A stretch of DNA of 64,000 bases from Butyricicoccus pullicaecorum DSM 23266 (GCF_900167005.1 NZ_FUXW01000002.1:372001-436000); one strand, 5' to 3'. Counted from the stretch's first letter, positions 7,842 to 16,457 are shown. The notes: a model not told the origin generated them from the sequence alone. Translations and numbers: made by a program.

Positions 7842-9455
7842 TTAAAACTCTGTGACTTGAATGTCAAATTCTTTTGCTTTCTCTAAAATTTCATCAGACA
7901 CTGCCTGCTTGTGCCGCTGCGGCTGTTGATCAGGTCCAAAGACCTTGAGTCGAACCGCATGTCCGGCAACTGCCGAGGCAATTTCTGACAATCTATCGAT
8001 GGTCGGATGCGCTCCAGCGAGCCCAGCCGTTACATCATCTTCACAAAATACCAATACTTGTCCGTTATCCAGCTCAGCGCGAGACGAAATCTGAAGACAA
8101 GTCAGTGCACCCATATTGATAGAACCGGAAGCCTGTTCCAGAACTTGCGGCCAGCCGGGCCAATCTGCACGCTGCGGTTCCGCAGACGCGGACGCATCGT
8201 TTGCCGCGGGTTGTCCCTCTTCCTGAAGCCAAGGCGGTGCATCTTCATCCCCTGGCGGCGGAGGGCCGTCGTTATCCGAGGCCGCAGCCGACACGACTTT
8301 TTGCACAACAGGGATACCGTTTTTAATTTTTTCTTCGAGTGCTTCCACGCGTCCGGACAGAGAATCATAAGCCTGCGCCCCCATGGTGCACAGACGAATC
8401 ATACACAGTTCGGCTTCTACGCGACGATTGCTCGCAGACTTAATATGTGCAGCTGCGTCCTGTAGGATGCGGCTGTACGCGATGAGCGTGGCAGGGGCAA
8501 GCCCCTCCCCTAACCGCTTGAGCTGTTCTGCTGTGTATGCCGGTGAGATCATCGCGGAGACATCGCCATGCGCTGTCTTAATTAGCAGCATATCGCGGAT
8601 AAGTCCCAGCATTTGATCGATCACACCGGATAGATCACGACCAGCTTCATAGGCACGTCCGATTTCGGCAATCGCAGCTGCCAGATCGGCAGTTTTCACG
8701 GCCTCCATCAGTGCAAGGGTATCGGTAGAACCTAAAATACCCAGACTTTTGGAAACTGCTTCGTCATCTACTACCTCGCAGCCAGCCGTACGGTCTAACA
8801 TGGACAGTGCATCACGCATCGCACCATCGGACAGTCGTGCAATCAATTTTGCACCATTTTCGGTCAGTGCGATTTGCTCCTGTGCTGCGATTTCCATGAG
8901 TCGCTTGGCGATTGCGTCCGGCGTGATTCGTCGGAAATCAAAGCGCTGACAGCGCGACAGAATGGTCGCGGGAACCTTGTGGATTTCGGTTGTCGCCAAG
9001 ATGAACATGACGTGCTCCGGCGGCTCCTCCAAGGTTTTCAGCAGCGCGTTGAATGCACCTGCTGAGAGCATGTGCACCTCGTCGATGATAAAGACCTTTT
9101 TACGCACCGAGGAAGGCGCATAGCGGACTTCATCGCGAATCTCACGCACGTTATCCACGCCATTGTTGGACGCTGCATCGATTTCAACAACATCGAGAAC
9201 CGAACCGTCCAAAATACCGCGGCAAGATGGGCACTCGTTACAAGGGTCACCGTTTACCGGGTGCTCACAGTTGACTGCGCGTGCTAAGATTTTCGCGCAG
9301 GTTGTTTTACCAGTACCGCGCGTACCGGTAAAGAGATAGGCATGGGAAAGCCTGCCGGTGCTGAGCTGTGCACGCAGCGTGTCCGTAATATGTTGTTGCC
9401 CGATTACGTCTGCAAAGCAGAGCGGGCGCCATTTACGGTAAAGAGCCTGATACAT
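7842..9455 (-). CDS. dnaX: DNA polymerase III subunit gamma/tau
   Basis: DnaX is the clamp-loader ATPase that ties the replisome together. The 537 residues start with the family signature MYQALYRKWRP. Walker A is GTRGTGKTT (about 44-52), a four-cysteine zinc module follows (CEHPVNGDPCNECPSC), then IIDEVHM (Walker B) and SRCQRFDF (sensor region), and a Pro/Glu-rich linker near residue 390 before the tau-type C-terminus. The nearest good ribosome site (GGGAGG) is 14 bases from the ATG, longer than usual. The gene lies directly behind the SRP RNA and its terminator, with only 32 bases between, so it is probably expressed by read-through from the SRP RNA promoter. Confidence 0.97.
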   Translation of the reverse strand: MYQALYRKWRPLCFADVIGQQHITDTLRAQLSTGRLSHAYLFTGTRGTGKTTCAKILARAVNCEHPVNGDPCNECPSCRGILDGSVLDVVEIDAASNNGVDNVREIRDEVRYAPSSVRKKVFIIDEVHMLSAGAFNALLKTLEEPPEHVMFILATTEIHKVPATILSRCQRFDFRRITPDAIAKRLMEIAAQEQIALTENGAKLIARLSDGAMRDALSMLDRTAGCEVVDDEAVSKSLGILGSTDTLALMEAVKTADLAAAIAEIGRAYEAGRDLSGVIDQMLGLIRDMLLIKTAHGDVSAMISPAYTAEQLKRLGEGLAPATLIAYSRILQDAAAHIKSASNRRVEAELCMIRLCTMGAQAYDSLSGRVEALEEKIKNGIPVVQKVVSAAASDNDGPPPPGDEDAPPWLQEEGQPAANDASASAEPQRADWPGWPQVLEQASGSINMGALTCLQISSRAELDNGQVLVFCEDDVTAGLAGAHPTIDRLSEIASAVAGHAVRLKVFGPDQQPQRHKQAVSDEILEKAKEFDIQVTEF

Positions 9456-9487
9456 GAATTACCGATAAGCCTCCCTGAGATTAAGAT

Positions 9488-9517
9488 GAAAAAATGGGCA
9501 GATTCATCACCTGCCCA
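9488..9517 (-). terminator. Terminator between SRP RNA and dnaX
   Basis: Read on the minus strand, TGGGCAG pairs with CTGCCCA (plus-strand 9495-9501 and 9511-9517) and is followed by a run of T residues. It probably makes the SRP RNA 3' region while letting part of transcription into dnaX. Confidence 0.82.
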
Positions 9518-9537
9518 CCAATCCAACGTTGTTTTCT

Positions 9538-9848
9538 GTTATGCAGTGCCTTGTAAGACCGCACACCAGAAGATCGAAACGAACATCCGGACAGCCTTTT
9601 TACCAAGCCCGTTCAAAATCGGCAAACCTGTGGCACACGCAGGGTTCTGTTTAATGCTGCTCGGTTCCCCGCCTGACATGGTTCACAGTCCCACGTTGCA
9701 CAGTACCAATCTCTCATCACCGGCCTGTTAACTGCAAGCATCCAGATGCCGCACCTCCCAACCGGAATTCAGCCCTGCTATAGCGGATTGCAGGAAGAGG
9801 GCACCGCTACCGCCCCGCCTAGTGCAGCCTTACAAGACACTGCATAAC
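9538..9848 (-). ncRNA. ffs: Signal recognition particle RNA, large bacterial type (scRNA)
   Basis: About 311 bases. The 5' region has the Bacillus-type Alu-domain run GGCTGCACTAGGCGGGG then GGTAGCGGTGCCC and CAATCCGCTATAGCAGGGC. Domain IV (SRP54/Ffh site) is seen as GAACCATGTCAGGCGGGGA with a GGAA tetraloop and then GAGCAGCA. The ends form a 20-base closing helix (minus-strand 9848-9829 with 9557-9538) with a single G-U pair. SRP RNA with Ffh targets membrane proteins to the translocon. Exact ends are estimated from the helix. Confidence 0.95.
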
Positions 9849-9858
9849 ATACTTATAC

Positions 9859-9887
9859 ATTATACTATATGATTTTCAAAATTTCAA
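9859..9887 (-). promoter_or_regulatory. Sigma-A promoter for the SRP RNA
   Basis: On the minus strand TTGAAA (9887-9882) and TATAAT (9864-9859) are 17 bases apart, placing the start about 5-10 bases before the mature RNA helix. Confidence 0.88.
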
Positions 9888-9900
9888 GTCCTAGATTGAC

Positions 9901-12366
9901 TTAATTTTCAGGATCGGACTCAGAATCCGATGTGTCCGAAGTGCTGCCGCCAGATGTGTCAGTGTTTCCACTATCTGTACCAGTTTCACCTTCCGTACCT
10001 TCGGTTCCCTCAGAGGATTCCTCCTCTTCGTCGTCGTTTCCAAAGTCGAAGATCGAATGACGATCGTGGCAGACGCCAAGGTATCCACCGGAGACTGTGA
10101 CATCACCCGAGCCAACAGGCTTATTGTCTCCTGTGAAGCAAGCATCAGCATCTTCGATTGCGGGAGAGAAGTCCATCGGGAACAAGCGCGTCAGATCCAA
10201 TTTGGATACCGTGCTTGTCCAGCGGCAATTATCCCCTGCAACCAGACCGGTCTGTCTGCAAATGGTCACATACTTATGCAGATTGCAGTCCTCGCTCGGC
10301 TCGTCGCCCTTCCAGAAGCGACCAACTGCAACGCGATCACCACGAGAATCCGCTTCGCAGGCATCGGTCGGAGACATGCCGCTGTCAATACAGTAGGTTG
10401 CATTGACAAAGTTGGAGTCATCGCCCATGTCGAACTCAGCATCGGGCAGATCGGCGTGAATGCGGCGCATAACAGCCGTCCAGAGTGAAAGTGCAGTATT
10501 ACCCGAAATGCCATCCAGATTGTAGCTCTGATCATAACCAAACCAGGTAGCACCTACATAGTATGGGGTGAGACCGCAGAACCATACATCGCGCTTGGAA
10601 GTTGTAGTACCCGTCTTACCAGCCGTTTCAATGCCGCTGATGGTAGCCTTGGTACCGGTACCGGAGTTGGTGACCTCTTTCAAGCAGTCGAGCATGTAAT
10701 ATGCAGTCTTTTCATTCTGGAATGCGTTGATTTCTTCCGGCTCGGTGTAGTCAATCAGTACATTGCCTTCGCTGTCGAGTACCTTGGAGTAGGTACGGGA
10801 ACCGGAATATTTGCCGTTGTTTGCAAAGATGGTATATCCTGCCGCCATTTCGCGGACGGTCACACCACCGTTCATACCACCCAGAGCGAGCGGTGCGTAA
10901 TCGATATCTGCACTGGGGTTGAGATGTTCAAATCCCAGCGTGTTATGCAGGAATTCATACGAGGCTTGCGGCGTGAGCATGTCCAGAACACGTACAGCGA
11001 CACAGTTGATCGATTTTGCAACAGCATTTTTAACGACCATCTGGCCCTGATAGCGACGATTGTCGTTACGCGGCCAAGCCTTGCCGTCATAGACCTTAAA
11101 CGGCATATCGGTCACGACCGAATAGGGCGTGATCTTGCCGGCATCCATTGCAGGACCGTAAACAGCGAGCGGTTTGATCGAAGAACCGGGCTGTCGCGTG
11201 GTCATAGTAGCACGGTTTGTCAGCAGACTGCCTTCCTTTTCACCGCGTCCACCGACAAGTCCCAGGATATTTCCCTGCTTATCGCAGATGACCATAGCGG
11301 CTTGCGGAACGACACCGTTCTTTTGTGCGCTGGGGAAATTGGCTTCGTTGGTGAAGACTTCATCCATCGCATTCTGAACATTTTGGTCGATGGTCGCATA
11401 GATCTGAAGGCCACCGGACATAACGCGAGAACGTGCAAGGTCATACGAAATATTCTCAGTTTCCTGCAGGTCCTCGGTCAGTTCAGAGATGATCGCCTCG
11501 GTAAACCACGAGTAGGGTTCGTTCGTGTCTTGTTCGTATGCATCAGAATGATAAACCAGTTCGGTGTTGATTGCCTCGTCATACTCAGCCTGCGTAATAA
11601 ATTCCAGCTCGAGCATTTTCTGCAATACCAATGTCTGACGTTCCTTTACGTTTTCCGGATTGCGGAAAGGGTTGTAACGTGTGGGCGCATTGGGGATTGC
11701 GGCAAGCACAGCGCATTCGGCCAGATTCAGTTCGTCAAGTTCCTTGCCGAAGTAAGTCATTGCGGCGACTTTCGCACCAGCTGCGCGGTTACCGTAAGGA
11801 ATTGTATTCAAATACATTTCCAAGATCTGATCTTTTGCCGTATCACCGAGATTCTTTTCCAGAGTCAGCGCCTGGAAGATCTCATTGATCTTACGTTTGA
11901 CAGATTTGTCATTGTTTCCGGTCAGGTTTTTGATCAGCTGCTGGGTGATGGTAGAACCACCACCGCGGTCATCGCCGGTGATAAAGCCCTGAACTGCACC
12001 AAGGGTGCGGAACCAGTCTACACCATGATGAGAATAGAAGCGCTGGTCTTCGATGGCGACAACTGCTTTTTGCAGATCTTCGGGGATCTCGTCCAACGAT
12101 ACCCATTGCCGGTTGACGTCTCCTTCCAGAGTCTCATATATTTCGTACTCGTCCGTGTCTGGATTTTTGGCATAAATGACGGTAGTCTTTGCCAGATCCT
12201 TGCTATAAGAGGATACGTCGATATCGGAATTGGGAATTACGTACACGCCGATATAAAAGGCGAGCGCAACACCGCACAGACAGGCTGTGACAACGGCAAT
12301 GAGCGGGATGGCCAGAATGGCCATCATGAGCTTATGGGCAAAAGAGCTCTTTTTTCGTTTTGCCAT
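9901..12366 (-). CDS. Class A penicillin-binding protein (PBP1A family)
   Basis: A bifunctional wall synthase of 821 residues. After a basic tail (MAKRKKSS) comes one membrane anchor (about 15-45). The glycosyltransferase domain has EDQRFYSHHGVDW and GGGSTITQQLIKN; the transpeptidase domain has SSIKP (SxxK), SIN (SxN) and KTGTT. The C-terminal 45 residues are a Ser/Thr/Gly/Glu/Asp-rich low-complexity tail. The ATG at 12366 follows AAAGGAGGT by 10 bases; an upstream ATG at 12390 overlaps that site. It builds and cross-links peptidoglycan at the outer membrane face. The stop lies 14 bases from the SRP RNA -35 box and I see no terminator between them. Confidence 0.95.
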   Translation of the reverse strand: MAKRKKSSFAHKLMMAILAIPLIAVVTACLCGVALAFYIGVYVIPNSDIDVSSYSKDLAKTTVIYAKNPDTDEYEIYETLEGDVNRQWVSLDEIPEDLQKAVVAIEDQRFYSHHGVDWFRTLGAVQGFITGDDRGGGSTITQQLIKNLTGNNDKSVKRKINEIFQALTLEKNLGDTAKDQILEMYLNTIPYGNRAAGAKVAAMTYFGKELDELNLAECAVLAAIPNAPTRYNPFRNPENVKERQTLVLQKMLELEFITQAEYDEAINTELVYHSDAYEQDTNEPYSWFTEAIISELTEDLQETENISYDLARSRVMSGGLQIYATIDQNVQNAMDEVFTNEANFPSAQKNGVVPQAAMVICDKQGNILGLVGGRGEKEGSLLTNRATMTTRQPGSSIKPLAVYGPAMDAGKITPYSVVTDMPFKVYDGKAWPRNDNRRYQGQMVVKNAVAKSINCVAVRVLDMLTPQASYEFLHNTLGFEHLNPSADIDYAPLALGGMNGGVTVREMAAGYTIFANNGKYSGSRTYSKVLDSEGNVLIDYTEPEEINAFQNEKTAYYMLDCLKEVTNSGTGTKATISGIETAGKTGTTTSKRDVWFCGLTPYYVGATWFGYDQSYNLDGISGNTALSLWTAVMRRIHADLPDAEFDMGDDSNFVNATYCIDSGMSPTDACEADSRGDRVAVGRFWKGDEPSEDCNLHKYVTICRQTGLVAGDNCRWTSTVSKLDLTRLFPMDFSPAIEDADACFTGDNKPVGSGDVTVSGGYLGVCHDRHSIFDFGNDDEEEESSEGTEGTEGETGTDSGNTDTSGGSTSDTSDSESDPEN

Positions 12367-12455
12367 ATTTTTCGATACCTCCTTTTGCATGGCTGCAAAG
12401 GTTGCCGATGACGCACAAGTACACGGCCATACTCAGGCGACAGATAGGCGAATAC

Positions 12456-12485
12456 AGTATACCATATTCTGATGAAAATTGCCAA
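12456..12485 (-). promoter_or_regulatory. Promoter for the penicillin-binding protein gene
   Basis: On the minus strand TTGGCA (12485-12480) and TATACT (12461-12456) with an 18-base spacer. Confidence 0.7.
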
Positions 12486-12568
12486 TATTTTTATTGAATG
12501 CGCATAATTTAGCGTTAACTTGTTCACACTAGAGGATATCAGTTACAAAATAGAAGGAGGAATTGATC

Positions 12569-12889
12569 ATGCAGCCGCACAATCGTTCACTTGGATTTAA
12601 CATTTTGGTTCTAAGTTTGACGTTTCTTGCTGTAACCTTTTTGCTTTTGGCTTTATTATGGCCAAAAGCACCCGCTTCTAGCAATGTTTCTGGTGATCTC
12701 ACACAATATGTTGCCAAAAGTGTGGGATATCAGGTGGTAATTTATCAAACTGGCCGCAGTGATCCGGTTCTGATGACCGGTGTAGATATCCGAACTTTGC
12801 CGCAGGCCGATCAGGAAGCACTGGCAGAAGGGATCCCGCTTCAGGATGCAACTGCGCTCGCACACTTATTAGAAGATTACGACGCATGA
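12569..12889 (+). CDS. Small membrane-anchored protein, BofC C-terminal-domain-like
   Basis: A 106-residue protein with one N-terminal membrane segment (about residues 10-30) and a short outside domain with VVIYQTGRSDPVLMTGVDIR, LPQADQEALAEGIPL and a C-terminal LLEDYDA. That pattern (a strand pair, then a leucine-proline turn and an acidic end) resembles clostridial BofC C-terminal-domain proteins; the similarity is by eye and weak. GGAGG lies 8 bases before the ATG at 12569; an in-frame TTG at 12563 is less likely. It is followed directly by a PdaA-type deacetylase, which hints at a spore or wall role. Confidence 0.6.
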   Translation: MQPHNRSLGFNILVLSLTFLAVTFLLLALLWPKAPASSNVSGDLTQYVAKSVGYQVVIYQTGRSDPVLMTGVDIRTLPQADQEALAEGIPLQDATALAHLLEDYDA

Positions 12890-12900
12890 TATCGGTTATA

Positions 12901-12948
12901 ACCGCCTCCCTGTCCGCATATTTTTAGGACAAAACCATGGAAGGCGGT
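12901..12948 (+). other. Hairpin enclosing the pdaA ribosome binding site
   Basis: ACCGCCTCCC (12901-12910) pairs with GGAAGGCGGT (12939-12948) with one mismatch, and TGTCC/GGACA (12911-12915, 12927-12931) stacks inside. The 3' arm holds the probable ribosome site of pdaA. A T-rich stretch follows, so it could also act as a weak terminator. Confidence 0.5.
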
Positions 12949-12955
12949 GTTTTAT

Positions 12956-13795
12956 TTGTTGTGTTCTCTGTCAAAGCGGAAACGAAAGAAAATTTGGACG
13001 GTTCTGGGCGCAGTCGCTCTGGTATTGATGCTTGCAGGTGCGGGTACAGCGTATGATAAATGGTTTGGACCGGTGACCACAGTCAATGCGGAAGTGACCA
13101 ATTGGGGGCTCTCCTTCCCTACCCCTGGACAGCCTCCGGTTGGCAATGCTTCATCTGAGGAGTTGGAAGCCTTGTCAGCGCGTTACCTTGGTGATGTCAG
13201 TGAACCCGTAATTTATCTGACATTTGATGCGGGGTTTGAAAATGGAAATACTCCGGCGATTTTGGATGCGCTCAAAAAGCATCATGCTCCGGCTGCCTTT
13301 TTTCTGGTCGGCAATTATCTTGAAACTGCACCGGATCTGGTGCGGCGTATGGTGGAAGAAGGTCATGTCGTCGGAAACCATACGACTTCTCATCCTGATA
13401 TGTCTAAGATTGCCGATCTCGAGACCTTTCAGCAAGAGCTAAAAGGCGTCGAAGATCTCTATCGTGAAGTCACGGGACAAGAAATGCCCAAATTGTATCG
13501 ACCGCCGCAGGGAAAATTCAGCTTGGAGAACTTAAAGCAGGCACAGCAGCTGGGATATACGACGGTGTTCTGGTCGCTGGCCTATGTTGATTGGTATACG
13601 GACAACCAGCCGACCAAGGAGCAGGCGTTTGACAAGCTGCTTCCGCGTATCCATAACGGCGCGATTGTATTGCTGCACTCGACTTCGTCTACCAACGCAC
13701 AGATTTTAGATGAACTATTGACCAAGTGGGAACAAGCGGGATATCGTTTTGGCAATTTGAAGGAATTGATGATCGAAACGGCTCCTTCTTCTTAA
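12956..13795 (+). CDS. pdaA: Polysaccharide deacetylase, PdaA type
   Basis: A NodB-fold deacetylase of about 279 residues with an N-terminal membrane anchor (basic KRKRKK, then WTVLGAVALVLMLAGAG). The catalytic region begins TFDAGFENGNT, as in PdaA where the usual TFDDG is altered; HTTSHPD supplies the zinc histidines, and RPPQG and VFWSLAYVDW follow. PdaA removes the N-acetyl group from muramic acid on the way to muramic delta-lactam of spore cortex. The start is uncertain: TTG at 12956 has the best-spaced ribosome site, GTG at 12947 is the alternative. The divergent-looking neighbours are also wall genes. Confidence 0.85.
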   Translation: MLCSLSKRKRKKIWTVLGAVALVLMLAGAGTAYDKWFGPVTTVNAEVTNWGLSFPTPGQPPVGNASSEELEALSARYLGDVSEPVIYLTFDAGFENGNTPAILDALKKHHAPAAFFLVGNYLETAPDLVRRMVEEGHVVGNHTTSHPDMSKIADLETFQQELKGVEDLYREVTGQEMPKLYRPPQGKFSLENLKQAQQLGYTTVFWSLAYVDWYTDNQPTKEQAFDKLLPRIHNGAIVLLHSTSSTNAQILDELLTKWEQAGYRFGNLKELMIETAPSS

Positions 13796-13828
13796 TAGAC
13801 GATTGAGCAATAATTTGGTTCCCCGAGT

Positions 13829-13869
13829 ATAAAAAATGACCGGTGAAAATCACCGGTCATTTTTTGTAA
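13829..13869. terminator. Two-way terminator between pdaA and aroF
   Basis: AAAAAATGACCGGTGA and TCACCGGTCATTTTTT form a 16-base-pair hairpin with A- and T-runs on both sides, suited to convergent genes. Confidence 0.92.
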
Positions 13870-13878
13870 ACATATTAT

Positions 13879-14901
13879 TTATTCGCAGGTTTGCAGCTGC
13901 TTTTCCTCGAATGCAACACGACGCTTGACATCGGCCATAACAGTTTCGAACATCGGGATGTTCAGAGACTGCGCTCCATCGCACAGTGCGCGCTTGGGAT
14001 CATTATGGACTTCGATCATCAGACCGTCAGCACCCGAAGCGATTGCTGCGCGGGACAGCGGCTGTACCATATCGCGCTTGCCTGCTGCATGGCTGGGATC
14101 GATGATGATGGGCAGATGGCTCAGCGTCTTGACCAGCGGAACAGCAGAGATATCCAGATTATTGCGGATCATGGTCTCGAAGGTACGGATGCCGCGCTCG
14201 CAGAGGATGACATTGTGGTTTCCGCCAGCAAAGATGTATTCTGCCGCCATCAGGAACTCTTCCATGGTAGCAGACAGACCGCGCTTGAGCAGGATCGGCT
14301 TCTGAGAGCGTCCGAGCTCCTTGAGCAGCATAAAGTTCTGCATGTTGCGTGCACCCAGCTGGATGATATCAACATCGGCGAACAGATCCAGATGCTTTTC
14401 GCTCATGATCTCGGTGACGATGGGCAGACCGGTCTGGCGCTTTGCTTCAAGCAGCAGCTTGAGACCTTCTGCTTCCATACCCTGGAACGAGTACGGAGAA
14501 GTGCGAGGCTTGAATGCACCGCCGCGCAGGAAGGAAGCACCGGACTTCTTGACAGCCTCAGCAACTTCGAGAATCTGGGATTCGCTTTCGACCGAGCACG
14601 GGCCGGCAAATACGTTAAAGTATCCCTCACCGATCTTGCGGCCTGCAACTTCCAAAATGGTATCCTGCGGATGCATTTTACGGTTGACGCCCTTAAACGG
14701 TTCGGTGACGCGCTGGACTCGTTCAACCAGATCATATACCATAATGTCATTTTCGTCGATACGAGAGGTATCGCCAAGCAGACCGATAATGGTGGTGGAC
14801 GAACCTTCCGAATAGTTCGTGTTCAGCCCCATATCGTGGAAGTGCTTAATTAGACGTGCGACCCGTTCTTTGTCCGGGTTGGGCTTTAAGATGACAATCA
14901 T
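13879..14901 (-). CDS. aroF: 3-deoxy-7-phosphoheptulonate synthase (DAHP synthase), type I beta
   Basis: The first enzyme of aromatic amino acid synthesis: condenses phosphoenolpyruvate and erythrose 4-phosphate. The 340 residues hold an N-terminal ferredoxin-like regulatory domain (1-70) and the barrel with FAGPCSVES (about 97-105), FKPRTSPYSFQG, LGARNMQNF, LKRG and DPSHAAGKR. This is the short I-beta form found in many Firmicutes, without a fused chorismate mutase. The other shikimate genes are not next to it. Enzymes of this type are often feedback-controlled through the N-terminal domain; that is family knowledge. Confidence 0.96.
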   Translation of the reverse strand: MIVILKPNPDKERVARLIKHFHDMGLNTNYSEGSSTTIIGLLGDTSRIDENDIMVYDLVERVQRVTEPFKGVNRKMHPQDTILEVAGRKIGEGYFNVFAGPCSVESESQILEVAEAVKKSGASFLRGGAFKPRTSPYSFQGMEAEGLKLLLEAKRQTGLPIVTEIMSEKHLDLFADVDIIQLGARNMQNFMLLKELGRSQKPILLKRGLSATMEEFLMAAEYIFAGGNHNVILCERGIRTFETMIRNNLDISAVPLVKTLSHLPIIIDPSHAAGKRDMVQPLSRAAIASGADGLMIEVHNDPKRALCDGAQSLNIPMFETVMADVKRRVAFEEKQLQTCE

Positions 14902-14953
14902 GGCAGGTAAATCCTTTCATTGAAATAAGATAAGATACACGGTTTTGAAAAGG

Positions 14954-14981
14954 TGTACTGAAAGGTATTATAGCATATTAG
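14954..14981 (-). promoter_or_regulatory. Promoter for aroF
   Basis: On the minus strand TTGCTT and TATAAT are 16 bases apart (-10 at about 14967-14962 on the plus strand). The roughly 55-base leader to the ATG shows no T-box or obvious attenuator. Confidence 0.6.
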
Positions 14982-15008
14982 CAGATAAAAGCAACTATTT
15001 TGAAAGAT

Positions 15009-15722
15009 TTAATTTTTTTCGCCATTTTGCTGAAAATAGACATAATTTTCCTCGACCATTTTGCAAAATTCATCCCAACGATGTTCGTTGATCAAGTGCG
15101 CGGGGCAAATTTTTCCAGAAAAATCCTGATGCTTTTTCAGCGCGTCCATATTCAGGTCATATTTCCATAGCAGATATCCGGCAAGCAGCGCACCGTTTTG
15201 CAAGGTTTTTTCATAGTCGTTATCTTCTGCAACGCAGAGCTCAACGCCGATACCCGAGGTGTTTCCCCCGTTTGGCTCCATCCCATCGCCTGCGTGATAA
15301 GCAGGTTCGTTGTCCGGAATGTGATGATATGCTTCGTGGTCATCTACGGTATAGTGCCAGGATAATTTTTCGACCTTTGCATTTTCCTGAATAAACGCAT
15401 CATGCCTTGCGGCATTGGCTCCGGCAGCAAAGTTGTCGGTTTCGTGGATGACAACGTATTCGATCTCACGTGTTCCGCCAGGACGACCGATTGCGTCTTC
15501 GGAGACAAAATGTTCGTGAACCGGCAAGCTGCCAACGTATGTAATGGGATATCCGTTTTCATCAGTATCTGTTTGAGAGAAAACTTGGTGAATTGCAAAG
15601 CCGATTGCGCATACAATCAGCAAAAAAATAGCTAGTACCAGCAGTGGACGATAATTTCTTCTGCGTCTCCTGCGTCGTTTGGGTGTTGCAGCACGTGAAG
15701 CATGAAATGCAATAATTTTCAA
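15009..15722 (-). CDS. N-acetylmuramoyl-L-alanine amidase (Amidase_2, CwlA-like), membrane-anchored
   Basis: A 237-residue wall hydrolase. An arginine-rich stretch (RRRRRRRNYRP, about 16-26) precedes one membrane segment (about 27-47), then an Amidase_2 domain: VVIHETDN (zinc His), SWHYTVDD, AYHAGDG, GIGVELCVAEDNDYEKT and the late histidine in ICPAHLINEHRW. It cuts the muramic acid-peptide amide bond. It starts with TTG at 15722, 6 bases after GGGAGGG. Family relatives act in spore or mother-cell wall lysis; the anchor suggests action outside the membrane. Confidence 0.88.
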   Translation of the reverse strand: MKIIAFHASRAATPKRRRRRRRNYRPLLVLAIFLLIVCAIGFAIHQVFSQTDTDENGYPITYVGSLPVHEHFVSEDAIGRPGGTREIEYVVIHETDNFAAGANAARHDAFIQENAKVEKLSWHYTVDDHEAYHHIPDNEPAYHAGDGMEPNGGNTSGIGVELCVAEDNDYEKTLQNGALLAGYLLWKYDLNMDALKKHQDFSGKICPAHLINEHRWDEFCKMVEENYVYFQQNGEKN

Positions 15723-15838
15723 TTACGACCCTCCCTTATTGTATATCATACTACGTGGGATTCCAGGGATGCAAACTTTCAACTTTGAACTTTTTGTAAA
15801 TTCCAGATGAGCGTGCATTGCTGAAAGTTTGAAAAGAA

Positions 15839-15867
15839 TTGTGTCAGTTCTGTAAATGTGATAAAAT
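15839..15867 (+). promoter_or_regulatory. Promoter for the nicotinamidase-like gene
   Basis: TTGTGT (15839-15844) and TAAAAT (15862-15867), 17-base spacer, ending 25 bases before the start codon. Confidence 0.5.
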
Positions 15868-15891
15868 TTACACAGAAAGGAGGCAGTTGCG

Positions 15892-16449
15892 ATGGGAAAA
15901 AAGCGATTGCTTGCGATTATTGACTATCAAAACGATTTTGTTTGCGGAAGTTTGGGCTTTTCGGGTGCGGAGAAATTAGATGAGGGAATCGCCCAGCGTG
16001 CACAGGAATATCTGGCTATGGGCGATCCGGTTCTGGTGACCTATGATACACATGGGGAGAACTATTTACAGACCCGAGAAGGACGAACCCTGCCTATTCC
16101 CCACTGCCAGCCGGATACCGAGGGCTGGAGATTGTACGGAAAGACACAGGAGCTCATCAGCGGCACGTGTTGTACTGGTCTCTTGCATCCGGTTTGCAAA
16201 ACGACCTTCGGCATTGCGCCGGAGACATTGGTTGCACTCAAAAAAGAGATCGGTGATCTGGATGAAATTTTGCTGGTCGGATTGGTAAGCAATATGTGCG
16301 TCATGGCAAATGTATGTACGCTGCAGGCTGCATGGCCGGAGGCACAAATCATTGTAGACGCGTCGTTGTGCGCAAGTTTTGACCCTGCTTTGCATGAAAA
16401 AACGCTGGATGTGATGCAGGGCATGCAGGTTCAGGTTATCAATCGATAA
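15892..16449 (+). CDS. Cysteine hydrolase, isochorismatase/nicotinamidase family
   Basis: A 185-residue alpha/beta hydrolase. The catalytic triad is visible as Asp in IIDYQNDF (about residue 10), Lys in KTTFG (about 103) and Cys in VSNMCV (about 143). The order and spacing, and the histidine in LPIPHCQPDTEGW near the metal site, fit PncA-like nicotinamidases more than isochorismatases. Nicotinamidase yields nicotinate for NAD salvage. AAAGGAGG precedes the ATG by 8 bases. It stands alone between two terminators. The exact substrate remains a guess. Confidence 0.8.
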   Translation: MGKKRLLAIIDYQNDFVCGSLGFSGAEKLDEGIAQRAQEYLAMGDPVLVTYDTHGENYLQTREGRTLPIPHCQPDTEGWRLYGKTQELISGTCCTGLLHPVCKTTFGIAPETLVALKKEIGDLDEILLVGLVSNMCVMANVCTLQAAWPEAQIIVDASLCASFDPALHEKTLDVMQGMQVQVINR

Positions 16450-16457
16450 GCAAAGAG

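Noticed and set aside
8300-8360. Possible slippery site in dnaX giving a short gamma form
   Set aside because: An A-run is present near the linker but not the A-AAA-AAG heptamer with a stimulatory stem and Shine-Dalgarno that mark programmed frameshifting in E. coli.
9558-9780. A 129-codon frame starting at 9342 on the plus strand across the SRP RNA
   Set aside because: It runs over conserved SRP RNA sequence and the 5' end of dnaX in antisense; coding is not plausible.
10924-12411. A 495-codon open frame on the plus strand
   Set aside because: It is antisense to the penicillin-binding protein gene, has no ribosome site, and its translation shows no family features; codon bias of the true gene creates it.
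14902-15008. T-box or attenuator before aroF
   Set aside because: Only about 55 bases between promoter and ATG; no T-box core, specifier loop or terminator.
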